From NCBI GenBank assembly GCA_019240475.1, contig JAFAYI010000024.1, positions 124,001-188,000 of the forward strand: a stretch of 64,000 nucleotides of DNA. Direction: 5' to 3'. Below are positions 17,352 through 27,200 of the stretch, in pieces. Numbering within the stretch: the stretch's first letter is position 1; every line of letters starts with the position of its first letter. This stretch comes from Acidobacteriaceae bacterium. Its GTDB lineage: Bacteria; Acidobacteriota; Terriglobia; Bryobacterales; Bryobacteraceae. The notes under the pieces were generated by a model, which did no database searches, was not told the DNA's origin, and saw nothing but the letters and a program-made list of their open reading frames with translations. The translations under genes and the position numbers were made by a program.

Positions 17352-18053
17352 ATGGGTACCCCTGCGCAAGTCGCCGCCAATCAGGCGAATTCCCTAAAAT
17401 CCACCGGCCCGAAGTCGCCGGATGGTAAGGCTCGTTCCAGCCGCAACTCCTTCAAGCACGGCCTCTATTCCAAGCAGTTGGTTCTTCCCCACGAAGATCC
17501 CGGCGAGCTCGACCGCCTCCGCGCCTCCCTCCGCGCCGAGCACTCCCCCATCAACACCACCGAAGACATCCTGGTCAACGAACTCGCCGAAAACTTCTGG
17601 CGCCTCCGTCGCATGCGCGAGCGCGAAGCCGCCGCCATGCAGCCCGGAAGCTTCGGAACCTCGGTCGAACTCGGCCTGCTCGCCATCATTCAACGCACCA
17701 TGGCCTCCGCCGAGCGCGGCCTTCACAGATCCCTCACCGCCCTGCGCCGCCTGCAAAAGGACCGTGGCTTCGTTCCTCAAATTTCGGAAGCGGCCGACGA
17801 TCGCGACTCCACCCACGAGCAGCCCGCCGCTCCGTCCACCCCCGCCACTGCCGTCCCGCTCAATGAAGTCATCCTGTTTTCCCGGGACCCGCCGCCTCCT
17901 AATGGCTTTGTTCCCGAAGAACTGCGTCCCTTCGTCAACGAAGCGGGCATTCTCACCCAGGAAGGCATGCGAAATCTCTCCGCCCACATCGAACAGCAGA
18001 TCAAGGCGCTCCAGGATCGCTTTCCGGAGGCCGGCTACTCGGATGCCGGCTAA
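17352..18053 (+). CDS. KSTGP-type conserved hypothetical protein (acidobacterial multicopy family)
   Basis: The 233-residue protein opens with A-A-N-Q-A-N-S-L-K-S-T-G-P-K-S-P-D-G-K followed by S-S-R-N-S-F-K-H-G-L. From memory this signature recurs in many similar genes of acidobacterial and planctomycete genomes; no function is established. After the motif comes a helical, charged region (residues 45-120, L-A-E-N-F-W-R-L-R-R-M-R-E-R-E) and a Pro/Ala-rich tail. There is no signal peptide. The coding strand is unusually C-rich at third positions, so an alternative frame stays open over the whole gene. This base use differs from its neighbours and suggests spread as an amplified family. Confidence 0.75.
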   Translation: MGTPAQVAANQANSLKSTGPKSPDGKARSSRNSFKHGLYSKQLVLPHEDPGELDRLRASLRAEHSPINTTEDILVNELAENFWRLRRMREREAAAMQPGSFGTSVELGLLAIIQRTMASAERGLHRSLTALRRLQKDRGFVPQISEAADDRDSTHEQPAAPSTPATAVPLNEVILFSRDPPPPNGFVPEELRPFVNEAGILTQEGMRNLSAHIEQQIKALQDRFPEAGYSDAG

Positions 18054-18156
18054 CCACGGCTCTCGCGGTAATCGGTTCTGCCCAGTGACGAAGCTGAACA
18101 CTCACGACAGCCTCGCCTTGGGGCCTTGCATCCCGCCCCGATCTCGCATAAGATCG

Positions 18157-18666
18157 ATGCCTATGCAACTACGGGGCCGGCCTTCGCGCCGGGGGATCTT
18201 GGGTTTGCTGGCCTTTGCCGTGCCGGCGATGGCTATCGAGCGCGGGGATTCGGCGCCGCGATTCTCAGCCAAGACTCTCGATGGCGAGCGTCTTACGAGC
18301 GATTCCTTAAAGGGCAAGGTGGTCCTGATTCAGTTCTGGGCGACCTGGTGCCCCTACTGCAAGAAAGACGAGCCTGCGCTCGATGCCGTCACCCGAGAAT
18401 TCCAAAAGGACGGCTTGGTGGTGTTGGCCGTGGATATGGGCGAGCCGCGCCGTAAGGTTAAGAAGTTCGTCGAAGCGTCGCCCCGGCCGTGGAAAATCGT
18501 GTTGGCCGAAGACACCACCCTCGCGGCCATCTGCGAGGCGAAAGCCTATCCGCTATATGTCTTAATCGACCGCGAAGGAACCGTGGCCGGCACGCAGCAC
18601 GGAGCGGCGGGCGAGAGCGCGCTGCGGCGTTTGTTGTCGAAGGCCGGATTGGAATCGGAGAACTAG
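18157..18666 (+). CDS. TlpA-like thioredoxin-fold protein, exported
   Basis: A 169-residue redoxin. An N-terminal twin-arginine-containing hydrophobic leader (R-R-G-I-L-G-L-L-A-F-A-V-P-A-M-A) is followed by an AhpC/TSA-TlpA domain with G-K-V-V-L-I-Q-F-W-A-T-W-C-P-Y-C-K. The W-C-x-x-C redox pair and the cis-proline in A-Y-P-L-Y-V-L-I-D are intact. It should act as a periplasmic disulfide reductase or oxidase, for example in cytochrome maturation or protein repair. The ATG at 18157 is used; the frame extends far upstream only because the KSTGP gene lacks stops in this frame. It lies 6 bases before the glycosidase-like gene. Confidence 0.88.
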   Translation: MPMQLRGRPSRRGILGLLAFAVPAMAIERGDSAPRFSAKTLDGERLTSDSLKGKVVLIQFWATWCPYCKKDEPALDAVTREFQKDGLVVLAVDMGEPRRKVKKFVEASPRPWKIVLAEDTTLAAICEAKAYPLYVLIDREGTVAGTQHGAAGESALRRLLSKAGLESEN

Positions 18667-18672
18667 ACGCGC

Positions 18673-20520
18673 TTGCATTTTCGACGCGCCGCATCCCGGA
18701 TCGGCAAAGCCGCGCTGGTCCCCATCCTGCTATGTAGCCCGACATTGTGGCCGCGGCCCTCTGCCGCGCCGGAGTTGTGGTATTGGCATCACAGCTATCT
18801 GGCCAACGACAAAGCCGTCGAAGCAAGCGCCGCCCTTATCGATCGCGCAGTGGCGGCCGGCTATACCGGAGTCGCGTTTTGGGACAGCAGTCTTAGTTTT
18901 ATGTCGGATAAATTTTGGCCCGCTGAGAATGTGGCGCGCCTGCGCAGGGCAATCGAATACGCCTCTTCGCGGGGTCTAAAGGTAATGGCGCCCGTCGCGC
19001 CGTTCGGCTTCGCGAATGACGCTCTTCAAGTGGATCCGAACCTCGCCGAGGCGCAGCGAGTGATCGGCGCTCGGTTTCAGGTGGATCGCACAGCCACGCG
19101 GCTGGAACCGGTTAACAGTTTCGCGGGCCTGGCAAACTCCGGATTCGAGGCAGGCGAGGCCGATTGGTTCAGTACCCACGACTCGGGCATCGCACTCGAC
19201 ACGTCCGTCGCGCACAGCGGCCGAGCTTCCGCCGTCATACGCGACGCGCGGGGAAACGCTCGGTTCCGGCAGGCGATTGCGGTGACTCCCTGGCGTCAGT
19301 ACCATCTTCGGCTGTTCTTCAAATCGGAGAACTTTCGCGGCCTCGCCCAACTCGGCTTGCTCGATCGGGAACATGAGGACGAGCAGCGGCTCAACGCGCA
19401 AATTCCCGCCGCCGGCAATCACGATTGGAGCCGGCTGGATCTGATGTTCAATAGCCAGGAAAGCACGCGCGCATGGCTGTACATGGGCGTATGGGGCGGC
19501 AGCACCGGAACGCTGTGGCTCGACGATGTTCAGATCGAGGAAACCGCGCTGGTGTACGCCGTTCGCAGAGCGGGCGCTCCCTTGAAGGTGTACGATGCGG
19601 ATCACCCCTCGTTTGTTTTTCAGGAAGGCGCGGACTACGACCCCATTGCCGACCCCCGCATGACCGCCACCCGCACGCCATTCACCGACTCGTATCATGA
19701 GCCCGCCCCGGTGACGCTCCCCGCCTCTACCCGTCTTCGCCCAGGCCAGCGCGTCGACATGGACTTCTATGCCGTGTTCCCGATTCCCGGTCTGATGCAA
19801 GCGGCCATGTGCCTCACCGATCCGGGCGTTCTCGAGTGGCAGCGCCGGAACGCGCGGGCCATTCGGGAAGTGTTGCCTAGCGGAGCTGGCATCCTGATGC
19901 AATACGACGAAATCCGGCAGATGAATTCGTGCGCCAGTTGCCGGGCGAAGAAGCTTTCTGCCGGCGCCCTGCTGGATTGGAGCCTCGCCGAATCCGTCCG
20001 TACCTATTCCGGCGTCTTCCCGGATTCGAGGCTATACGTCTGGAGCGACATGTTCGACCCCTATCACAATGCGCGCGATCACTACTACTATGTCGAAGGC
20101 GACCTCACAGGCGCCTGGAAAGGATTGCCCGCCAATGTCACCGTCGTCAATTGGAATCTGGATCGCCTGCGTGACTCGCTGGCTTGGTTCGCGGGAGGAG
20201 ACCGGCGGCAGAACATAGCGCACGCCCAAATCATCGCCGGATACTACGACAAGGGCGATGGCGCAGCGGCAGCTCGCGCCGAACTGGAGCAGGCAGCCGG
20301 CATTCCGGGAATCGCCGGATTGATGTACACCACCTGGGGCGACGACTACTCTCAACTGGAGCCGTTTGCCAAAGCGGCGCGGCAGGCATGGCCGCGATAC
20401 CTGGCTAATCTGAATGGCGCCACAGCGCTGCACTCCGCTGTCTTGCCTGGAATTCTGCTGTTCGCGACCGCTGCGGCGCTCGCCACTGTGGGGGTGCACC
20501 GGAACCGGAAGTCGTCCTGA
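18673..20520 (+). CDS. Secreted glycosidase-like protein with C-terminal membrane anchor
   Basis: The 615-residue product has a signal peptide (about residues 1-32), a split TIM-barrel-like region and a central carbohydrate-binding-like jelly roll (about residues 155-290, G-F-E-A-G opening and closing in L-W-L-D-D-V-Q-I-E, typical of CBM4/9-like modules). The C-terminal half holds the likely active-site strands Q-Y-D-E-I-R-Q and Y-T-T-W-G-D-D-Y. The last 30 residues form a hydrophobic helix followed by a basic end, a possible anchor. The family resembles hypothetical acidobacterial glycoside hydrolases; the sugar substrate is unknown. It begins with TTG, supported by the signal peptide, and converges with the metallothionein-like gene 12 bases away. 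Confidence 0.65.
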   Translation: MHFRRAASRIGKAALVPILLCSPTLWPRPSAAPELWYWHHSYLANDKAVEASAALIDRAVAAGYTGVAFWDSSLSFMSDKFWPAENVARLRRAIEYASSRGLKVMAPVAPFGFANDALQVDPNLAEAQRVIGARFQVDRTATRLEPVNSFAGLANSGFEAGEADWFSTHDSGIALDTSVAHSGRASAVIRDARGNARFRQAIAVTPWRQYHLRLFFKSENFRGLAQLGLLDREHEDEQRLNAQIPAAGNHDWSRLDLMFNSQESTRAWLYMGVWGGSTGTLWLDDVQIEETALVYAVRRAGAPLKVYDADHPSFVFQEGADYDPIADPRMTATRTPFTDSYHEPAPVTLPASTRLRPGQRVDMDFYAVFPIPGLMQAAMCLTDPGVLEWQRRNARAIREVLPSGAGILMQYDEIRQMNSCASCRAKKLSAGALLDWSLAESVRTYSGVFPDSRLYVWSDMFDPYHNARDHYYYVEGDLTGAWKGLPANVTVVNWNLDRLRDSLAWFAGGDRRQNIAHAQIIAGYYDKGDGAAAARAELEQAAGIPGIAGLMYTTWGDDYSQLEPFAKAARQAWPRYLANLNGATALHSAVLPGILLFATAAALATVGVHRNRKSS

Positions 20521-20532
20521 AGAGGCGCTCCC

Positions 20533-20688
20533 CTAAGCGCCACTGCGGATCGAGCAGTCGGGATGCCCGCAGTTACACTGGATCTCTGCGGTTCCGCCGG
20601 CGGTTTCGCAGTAGTTGCTGCAATAGTCGCTGCCTTCTTTCGCTTGGCAATTGCAGGCGGGATGCGCGCATTTCTTGTCTTTGGCCAT
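20533..20688 (-). CDS. Metallothionein-like small cysteine-rich protein
   Basis: A 51-residue protein that begins M-A-K-D-K-K-C-A-H-P-A-C. It carries eight cysteines (positions 7, 12, 14, 23, 27, 38, 40, 45) and histidines at 9 and 42, spaced C-x-H-P-x-C-x-C ... Y-C-x-x-Y-C ... C-x-C-x-H-P-x-C. This matches small bacterial metallothionein-like proteins that chelate zinc, cadmium or copper. A GGAGG ribosome site sits 4 bases before the ATG. It lies 78 bases downstream of TonB receptor 2 on the same strand and may be read from that transcript. The role in metal storage or detoxification is inferred from the cysteine pattern alone. Confidence 0.88.
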   Translation of the reverse strand: MAKDKKCAHPACNCQAKEGSDYCSNYCETAGGTAEIQCNCGHPDCSIRSGA

Positions 20689-20766
20689 GATGCCTCCGAA
20701 CTGTTGGACTACGGCTTGCCTCCAGGTACATCAGCAATCTTCAAGATTGATGGAACGGTGCGCCGA

Positions 20767-23700
20767 TCAGAACTGGAAGCGACCCGTCACTACCAGCACG
20801 CGCCCGGAAACGGCCGAGCCTTGGAACGCTCCATAGGCGCTGGTCGGCGGAACGGCGGTGGCTGTAATTGTTCCCAGGCCGCCCTCCGAAATGTTGGCGT
20901 TCGGGTTCTGGAAGTTAGGATGGTTCATTACGTTGAAGGCGCTCGCGCCGAACTGAAACTTCAGCCTTTCCGTCAGGTTGAAATTCTTGAAAAGCGAGGT
21001 ATCGATGTCCGTGTAACCAGGGCCGCGGAATGCATTGCGGCCCAGATTGCCGAAGGCGGTCTCGGCCTCTGCGGCGACGAATTGGCTCGAATTGAAGCAG
21101 GGAGTATTAACGGCGCTCACGCCGCAACTGGTATTCAGTGGACCGGTCGCGCTTGCCAGCATGTTAACCGTGAAAACCGGGTTCGTGAGATTCGGCGACA
21201 GCGCCCCGCCGAGCAAGCCGTCGTATACACTGAAGGGCGTTCCAGAGCGGATATAGAACTTACTCGATACGGTCCAGTTGCCGAGCACATTGTAAAGGAG
21301 CCGATTGCTTGGCTTCCAAGGAATGTCCCAAACGAAGTCCGCTGTCAGGTTATGGCGAATGTCATAATCGGCGTTGCCGTAGCTGCCGGCCACCGTGGGC
21401 GTGGGCATGGTGGTGAAGGCGCACCCGGAACAGAACGCGTACGGCTCGTTCGCTCCGCCGTTCGAGATGACATCGAGCGCATGGCTCCAGGTGTAGTTAA
21501 CCTGACCTTGAAAGCCGTGGGAAAATGTGCGGCGAAATTGGACAGTCAGGCCGTCGTAGTTGGAGTAGCCGTTGTTAGTGAGTTGAGTTACTTGAGCGAA
21601 GCGCGCATCGGGCGGCGCAGCCGGCAGCCCGGCGAAAGGTAAGCCATAACTTGATTGAGCGTAAGCGTTCGGCCATGGATTCAAGAGCAGCTCGTTGTAG
21701 CCGTGATTGCCGCTGTAGGTGGCGACCAGAACATTCTTGGCTCCGATCGGCTGCTCAACCTCGAAGCTCCATTCGGCGTATTCTGGCGTCGCCAGATGAT
21801 GGGGGACGGAGAAATAATTGAAGGCGCCGAACCCCGGCACCAGGCCGCTTAGAGTAGCCAGAGTATCGCCGGCAAAGAACCCTGTCTTGAAGGCGTTGTA
21901 TTCATTCTGCGCGGCTGCGGCGGCGCTGGCCGGGTCGCTCGCGGTATTCACGGTCTGGCCGCTATTGATGGTAGGCGTGAATGGGAAAGGCGGATTATTG
22001 AAGATATAAGAAACTAGCTGCCCCGGCTCCAGGTCCGAGAACAGGCCGACGCCTCCGCGAACAACGATCCCGTTCGATCCGTTCGGACTCCAAACTACGC
22101 CGAACCGCGGGTCGGGAACGACAGAATCTACGCCGTAATAGGCGTGTGACTGGCCGGAGAGAATCGAAGAATTGTAGGGAAGCGTTGCGTCTCTCGAGAA
22201 GTCGGCGGCGGTAAAGGCGTCGTTCAAATTAGAGAAGCACTTATCGACGCATAGTGGGTTCGCCGTTCGATCGAAGCGTATGCCGTAGGTAATCTTCAGA
22301 TTAGGCTTCACCGCCCACTCGTCCTGAAGGTAAGCGCCAATGTTGTAGAACCGGATGTGCGCGTCCAACAGCGGACTGAACTTCTGCTGGTAATTGGAGC
22401 CTGTGGCTGCGTCTGTCACGCCATTTACGAAATCGGTCAGGGAGTTGAAGGTGTACAGGCCCACCGTGTTCGACTCGTAGCTGAAGTCGGTCACGCGGTT
22501 TCTGCGGTAATTCACTCCGACTTTCAAGGTATGTTTGCCCTTGACGAACGACAGGTCGTCGACGATCTGGCCTTGGCCGGCATCTCGTCCTTGCGGGAAG
22601 AAGAAATTGTTCTCATAGAATCCGCCCAGCTCATAGAAGCCTCCGGTGCCGGTGGGTGGGTATGCGCCGTTCGGGCCGCCGTCATTGAACGTAAAGGAGA
22701 ATGGGAAAATCTTTTCCGCCGCCGACGTGCTGGAAGGACCGAAGATCGCGCTGTACCACAAGAACGAGACGATGAAGTTATTTACGGTTGTAGGAGAAAT
22801 GACGTAGGTGTGATTGATCTGCCCTTCGTATTGGGGCTGGATGCTATGAGCGTTCAGTGAAGGGTTGACAAGATCTGTAAATGTTGGCTGATAGCCGTGG
22901 TCTCCTTTGAATCGAAAGAAGATTTTTTGTTTGTCACTGATGTTCCAATCGACGCGATGCGTCTCCAGCCATTCCTTGTTTGTGTTGAGTCCGTTTTCAT
23001 TGAATGCCAGCGCGCAGCTAACATCGCTTCCAAAGACGCCGCCTCCCGGCGCCGGAGTGAGGGTGCTGGCGAATTTTCCGCAGCCCAGGTTGCCTGTCAC
23101 ATCTTGCAGAGGACCCGATCCGGTTACCACCGGAACTGCCTTGCCGACGCCCGGAGCGCTATTCCATTGGCCGAACGCCTGCGTGTATAAAGGGGCCTGC
23201 GCGGCCGCGACGTGGCCCAAAATATAGGTCTGCAGTTGTGGGGATGGAATGGATACGACCGCGGCGCTCGGTAGCGAGTAGTAGATTCCCTCGCTATCGG
23301 AATAGAAGAATAACTTGTTTTTCCAAATCGGGCCGCCGATGTCGGCGCCCCATTGCCGCGATACGTCGTAAGGCCGGGGAGTGCCGAGAGCGTTGTTGAA
23401 AAAGTCGTTCGCGTTCATCAGGTGGTTGTTGAAGTTGAACAGCAGGTCCGCATGAATCTGATTGGAGCCGCTCTTGGTAACGTAATTAACCTGCGCTCCC
23501 GCCTGGCGGCCGTACTGTACGCTATAGGCGTTCGAAACCACGGACGCCTCGGAAATCTCATCCTGGCCAAGCAGCAAGTTACTGGCGCCCGAGTTATTCA
23601 AATTCAGATAGGGATCGTTGTAATCGTCACCGTTGATAGTAAATAAATTGGAGGTGCCGGGAAGACCGTGAGAGCTGAAATTGCCGTAGCCGCCGCCCGT

Positions 23701-24207
23701 GCTCAACACAACGCCGGGCGCCGTGAACGCAACCGTTGTAATGTCGCCCCCAGGCGCGGGAAGCTCAAGGACTTGCTGGGTTGTAAAGGTGGTGCTTAGA
23801 TTCGCATTGTCGGTTTCGAGAACAGGGGGCGCCGTATTAACCTCCACGATCTCCTTGGTCGATTGAACTTTGGCGACTAGGTTGATATCGGGCGCTTGTC
23901 CGACTTCTATGGCGACCCGCATGAGATCGGAAGACAGACCCGTGCTGGTGGCTTGCAGCGTATACGTGCCGGGCTTAAGGAACGTGAAGCGATAAGCGCC
24001 GCTGTCGTTCGTGGTGGCGGTGCGCGACTCGCCCGTGTCGACGCTCTTCAGATTGACTGTAGCGTTTGCGACGGAAGCTCCGGACTGATCGGTCACGGTT
24101 CCCGACACGTCGCCCGTTGTGATGGTCTGTGCGCGAATGGTAAACGCGAGCAAGGACAGGAGGAAGGTGTATCCGCAGAGCTTCTTGATGTAACACATAA
24201 AGAACAA
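20767..24207 (-). CDS. Oar-like TonB-dependent receptor 2
   Basis: The 1146-residue receptor has a signal peptide ending near I-R-A-Q-T. A carboxypeptidase-regulatory-like domain (about 27-115, S-G-T-V-T-D-Q-S-G-A) follows, then a plug with L-P-A-P-G-G-D-I-T-T-V-A and Y-S-V-Q-Y-G-R-Q-A-G-A-Q-V and a barrel closing in V-T-G-R-F-Q-F. It lacks the usual L-P-L-N-G-R-x motif, which is replaced by the P-A-P-G-G-D variant, so it belongs to a different subtype from receptor 1. It starts 5 bases after the stop of receptor 3, and the two are probably co-transcribed. Substrate unknown. Confidence 0.92.
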   Translation of the reverse strand: MFFMCYIKKLCGYTFLLSLLAFTIRAQTITTGDVSGTVTDQSGASVANATVNLKSVDTGESRTATTNDSGAYRFTFLKPGTYTLQATSTGLSSDLMRVAIEVGQAPDINLVAKVQSTKEIVEVNTAPPVLETDNANLSTTFTTQQVLELPAPGGDITTVAFTAPGVVLSTGGGYGNFSSHGLPGTSNLFTINGDDYNDPYLNLNNSGASNLLLGQDEISEASVVSNAYSVQYGRQAGAQVNYVTKSGSNQIHADLLFNFNNHLMNANDFFNNALGTPRPYDVSRQWGADIGGPIWKNKLFFYSDSEGIYYSLPSAAVVSIPSPQLQTYILGHVAAAQAPLYTQAFGQWNSAPGVGKAVPVVTGSGPLQDVTGNLGCGKFASTLTPAPGGGVFGSDVSCALAFNENGLNTNKEWLETHRVDWNISDKQKIFFRFKGDHGYQPTFTDLVNPSLNAHSIQPQYEGQINHTYVISPTTVNNFIVSFLWYSAIFGPSSTSAAEKIFPFSFTFNDGGPNGAYPPTGTGGFYELGGFYENNFFFPQGRDAGQGQIVDDLSFVKGKHTLKVGVNYRRNRVTDFSYESNTVGLYTFNSLTDFVNGVTDAATGSNYQQKFSPLLDAHIRFYNIGAYLQDEWAVKPNLKITYGIRFDRTANPLCVDKCFSNLNDAFTAADFSRDATLPYNSSILSGQSHAYYGVDSVVPDPRFGVVWSPNGSNGIVVRGGVGLFSDLEPGQLVSYIFNNPPFPFTPTINSGQTVNTASDPASAAAAAQNEYNAFKTGFFAGDTLATLSGLVPGFGAFNYFSVPHHLATPEYAEWSFEVEQPIGAKNVLVATYSGNHGYNELLLNPWPNAYAQSSYGLPFAGLPAAPPDARFAQVTQLTNNGYSNYDGLTVQFRRTFSHGFQGQVNYTWSHALDVISNGGANEPYAFCSGCAFTTMPTPTVAGSYGNADYDIRHNLTADFVWDIPWKPSNRLLYNVLGNWTVSSKFYIRSGTPFSVYDGLLGGALSPNLTNPVFTVNMLASATGPLNTSCGVSAVNTPCFNSSQFVAAEAETAFGNLGRNAFRGPGYTDIDTSLFKNFNLTERLKFQFGASAFNVMNHPNFQNPNANISEGGLGTITATAVPPTSAYGAFQGSAVSGRVLVVTGRFQF

Positions 24208-24212
24208 TCTAC

Positions 24213-27200
24213 TTAGAAGTAAAACTTTGCGGCGAGCTGGATCGTGCGGCCGATGTTGGCGGCCAACACGCGGCCAAAGTTCGCGTCGTATATGTTACCG
24301 TCCACGTTACTCCCGCCACTCGATGTGTTGGCGAGCGAGAATTGCGTGTGATTGAATACGTTATACGCTTCTAGCCGCAGCTCTAGCGAACGCTTCTCCG
24401 ACGCGTCTACATAGAAGCGCTTGAATAGGTTCAAGTCGGTGTTGAGAATTCCCGGCCCGTGGAAAGCGTCGCGACCGGCATCGCCGAGCTGGCCAATAGC
24501 CTCTTCCCCGAAGGCATTCGGATTGAAGTAGTAATAATTCTGGGGGCCGACGCCGGCGGCCGGAGGACTGACAGTGTTGGTCAAGACAGAGTTTCGCGGA
24601 TTGTAGGTGGTGGTCGAGCCGGTCACGTTAGGCGCGTCCCAGCACCCGTAGAATTGAAAGGCGCTGCACTGGAGGGAATTGAAGTCGGTCTCCGAGAGGT
24701 TAATGGGAAAGCCGGACTGAAGAGTGGTGATGCCTGAGATGTGCCAACCGTCGAAGGCTTCGCGAACGAGCCCGTTATTCCAGAAGCGGCTCAGATGCGG
24801 CAGTTCGTAGTCGTAGCTGACGACCAGGCGCTGGCGGGCATCGAACGCGGAGTCCCCACGATCGACCGCGAAGTTGAACGGATCCTCGCCACGGTTGCCG
24901 AATCCGCTGTTTTCGAATCCGGAGGTGTCATCGATGGAGTGCGACCAGGTGTAGTTGGCAAGGAACATCAAGCCATGGGTGAAGTTCTTGCGAAGCGTAA
25001 CCTGCATCGAGTGGTAGCTGGAGTTTCCATCGGTAGCCTGAATGCCCACGGAGGCAATCTCGTTGCCGGGAATGTATTCGGTGTGCGAGGGGAACGCGAC
25101 TTGCTGTTCCACGCGCTCGCCGACGCAGGTTGGGTCGACGGCGCAAGCGGCGGTCCCGGCAGGCGTGATGGGGTTGCCTTCGTAGGTGAGTTCCAGATGC
25201 CGCCCGAGGGCGCCCACGTAGGCGATTTGAAAGATCATGGCGCCCGGAAGTTCACGCTGGTAATTCAGGTTGAAGTTCATCGCGTAGGGCGCGGTGAAAC
25301 TCGGGCTGATGGTGTTCATGAAGTCCGGGTAGAACTGCGTAAAGTCCACAGTCGAACCTTTGGAAGGAGGAGTGAACGGGAACGGATTGGCGACGGTCGC
25401 GCCCGTCGCGATGTCCTGGAAAGGATTCGCAAAGGCCGGGCTCCCGCCGGCCAGGGAGCCCGCGCCCACGGAGGTGATGGAGAACGGAATGGCTCCTAGG
25501 TTCTGAAGCACAAGCTCTTCTTCGGAGCGGTTATAGTACACGCCGAAGCCGCCGCGAATGACGCTCTTCTGGTTATCTCCGGGGCTGTAAGCGAAGCCGA
25601 ATCGAGGAGCTATGTGATCGTAGCGGGGATGATAGCCGGAGGAGGTGCAACCGGGATCGCCTGGAAAATCGACGCCGGTTGGAGCAGTGGGAAATACAGT
25701 GGATTGCTCCCCGGGAAGGAAGCAATTGACGTCCAATCTATCGAAGTGCTGATTCACTAGCGGCGTATCGACCTGATAGCCGAGGCCGTAGTTCAGGGTC
25801 AAATGGTCATTTACTTTCCAACTATCCTGAGCATAGCCGTAGTATTCATAAGTACGCGCCACGATCCAGCCACCGCTCGATTGCGTGTAGCTATCCGGAA
25901 TGCCGAGGAGGAAATCCGCGCCGGCGTCTCCGGTGGTATAGATACCTGCTCCGCCGAACGAGTAGGTGCCATTGTTATTTCCGAAGAAAGGATTATCGAC
26001 GTTATAGCGCTTGCCGTCAAAGCCAAACTTCAGGGTGTGATTGCCGATCACTTTCGAGATGCTGTCCGTGAGCTGATAGGTCTCGTCCAAGCGGGGCTGA
26101 GGACCATCGGAACTGAAGCCTAGGCTGAAAAGGCCGTTTACATTGATGGTGGGCAGGCCGGCGCCGGGAGCGTTCTGCGGAGTGATGCCGGTGAAACCAT
26201 AGGATGCCGGCAAGGTGGGAGTCACCGGGGCGACGGCATCGTAGTTATAGCGCAGATAGCCGACTCGAAATTCGTTCAGCGTGGTGGGATTGATGGTATG
26301 CGTCCAATCGGCGGCGAATTCCTTAGTGGCCAAGAGGTTCTGCGAGGCGAACCCCGGAAGCGTTGCGCCAATGAAAGGCAGCGTATCGATCGTGGGCTCG
26401 TCCTGGATCGTGCCAGTGACCCACATCGTATCCTTTTGGCCGAAAGTATGGTCGAGCCTGAAGATTCCCTGGTCGATCGTGGTGGTCTGGATGGGGTTGA
26501 AGCTATATAAGTTGCCGGGAGAATTGGATGCGGGCACATACTGGTTGAGCAACTTGACCGCGAGCGGGTTCATATCGGCGGTAGGAATAAAGTTGTTCCT
26601 GAAGATCGTCGCGTAGGGCGTGCCCGCGGCATAAGTAGCGCCGTCATCGCCGATCAGCGGAATCGGCGAGGAGCCGGTGGAGGTCGCCAGATCCGTGAAG
26701 TAGCCGCTCCGCTGGGCGTTCGAATATACCGGCGTCTGAGACGGTTCACCGGGTTGAGGCTCGCGATTGCGCGTTCCCTGGTAGGAAACGAAGAAGAAGG
26801 TGTGGTCCTTCCAGATCGGGCCGCCTAGCGTTCCGCCGAATTGATTCTGATGGAAGACCGGCTTAGCGTTCTGGTAGATGTTGCGCCCGTCGAGGAAGGT
26901 ATCGCGATAGAAGTCGAAGGCGTCTCCGTGAAACTCGTTAGTTCCGGACTTCGTGATGGCGTTCAACACCGCCCCCGAGTTGCGATCGTATTCAGGGTTG
27001 ATGGTGCTCTGAATCAGGTTGAATTCTTGAATCGAATCCGGGCTTGGAATGACCGCCACTTCGTTCAGCGGCAGATCCATGCTGTCGATTCCGTTGATCA
27101 GAAACGAATTCTGTTGTGACTCGCTGCCGTTCGTCGCGTAGGCGTCCGCCATGCGATCGCTTGTAGATACGACGCCGGCGTTCAATTGCTGCAATTGCGT

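Noticed and set aside
17422..18156. Long frame running into the redoxin gene, as if the redoxin were a 414-residue protein
   Set aside because: The upstream part is the +1 shadow of the KSTGP gene, rich in Ser, Pro and Arg. The redoxin has a good start at 18157 with a leader peptide.
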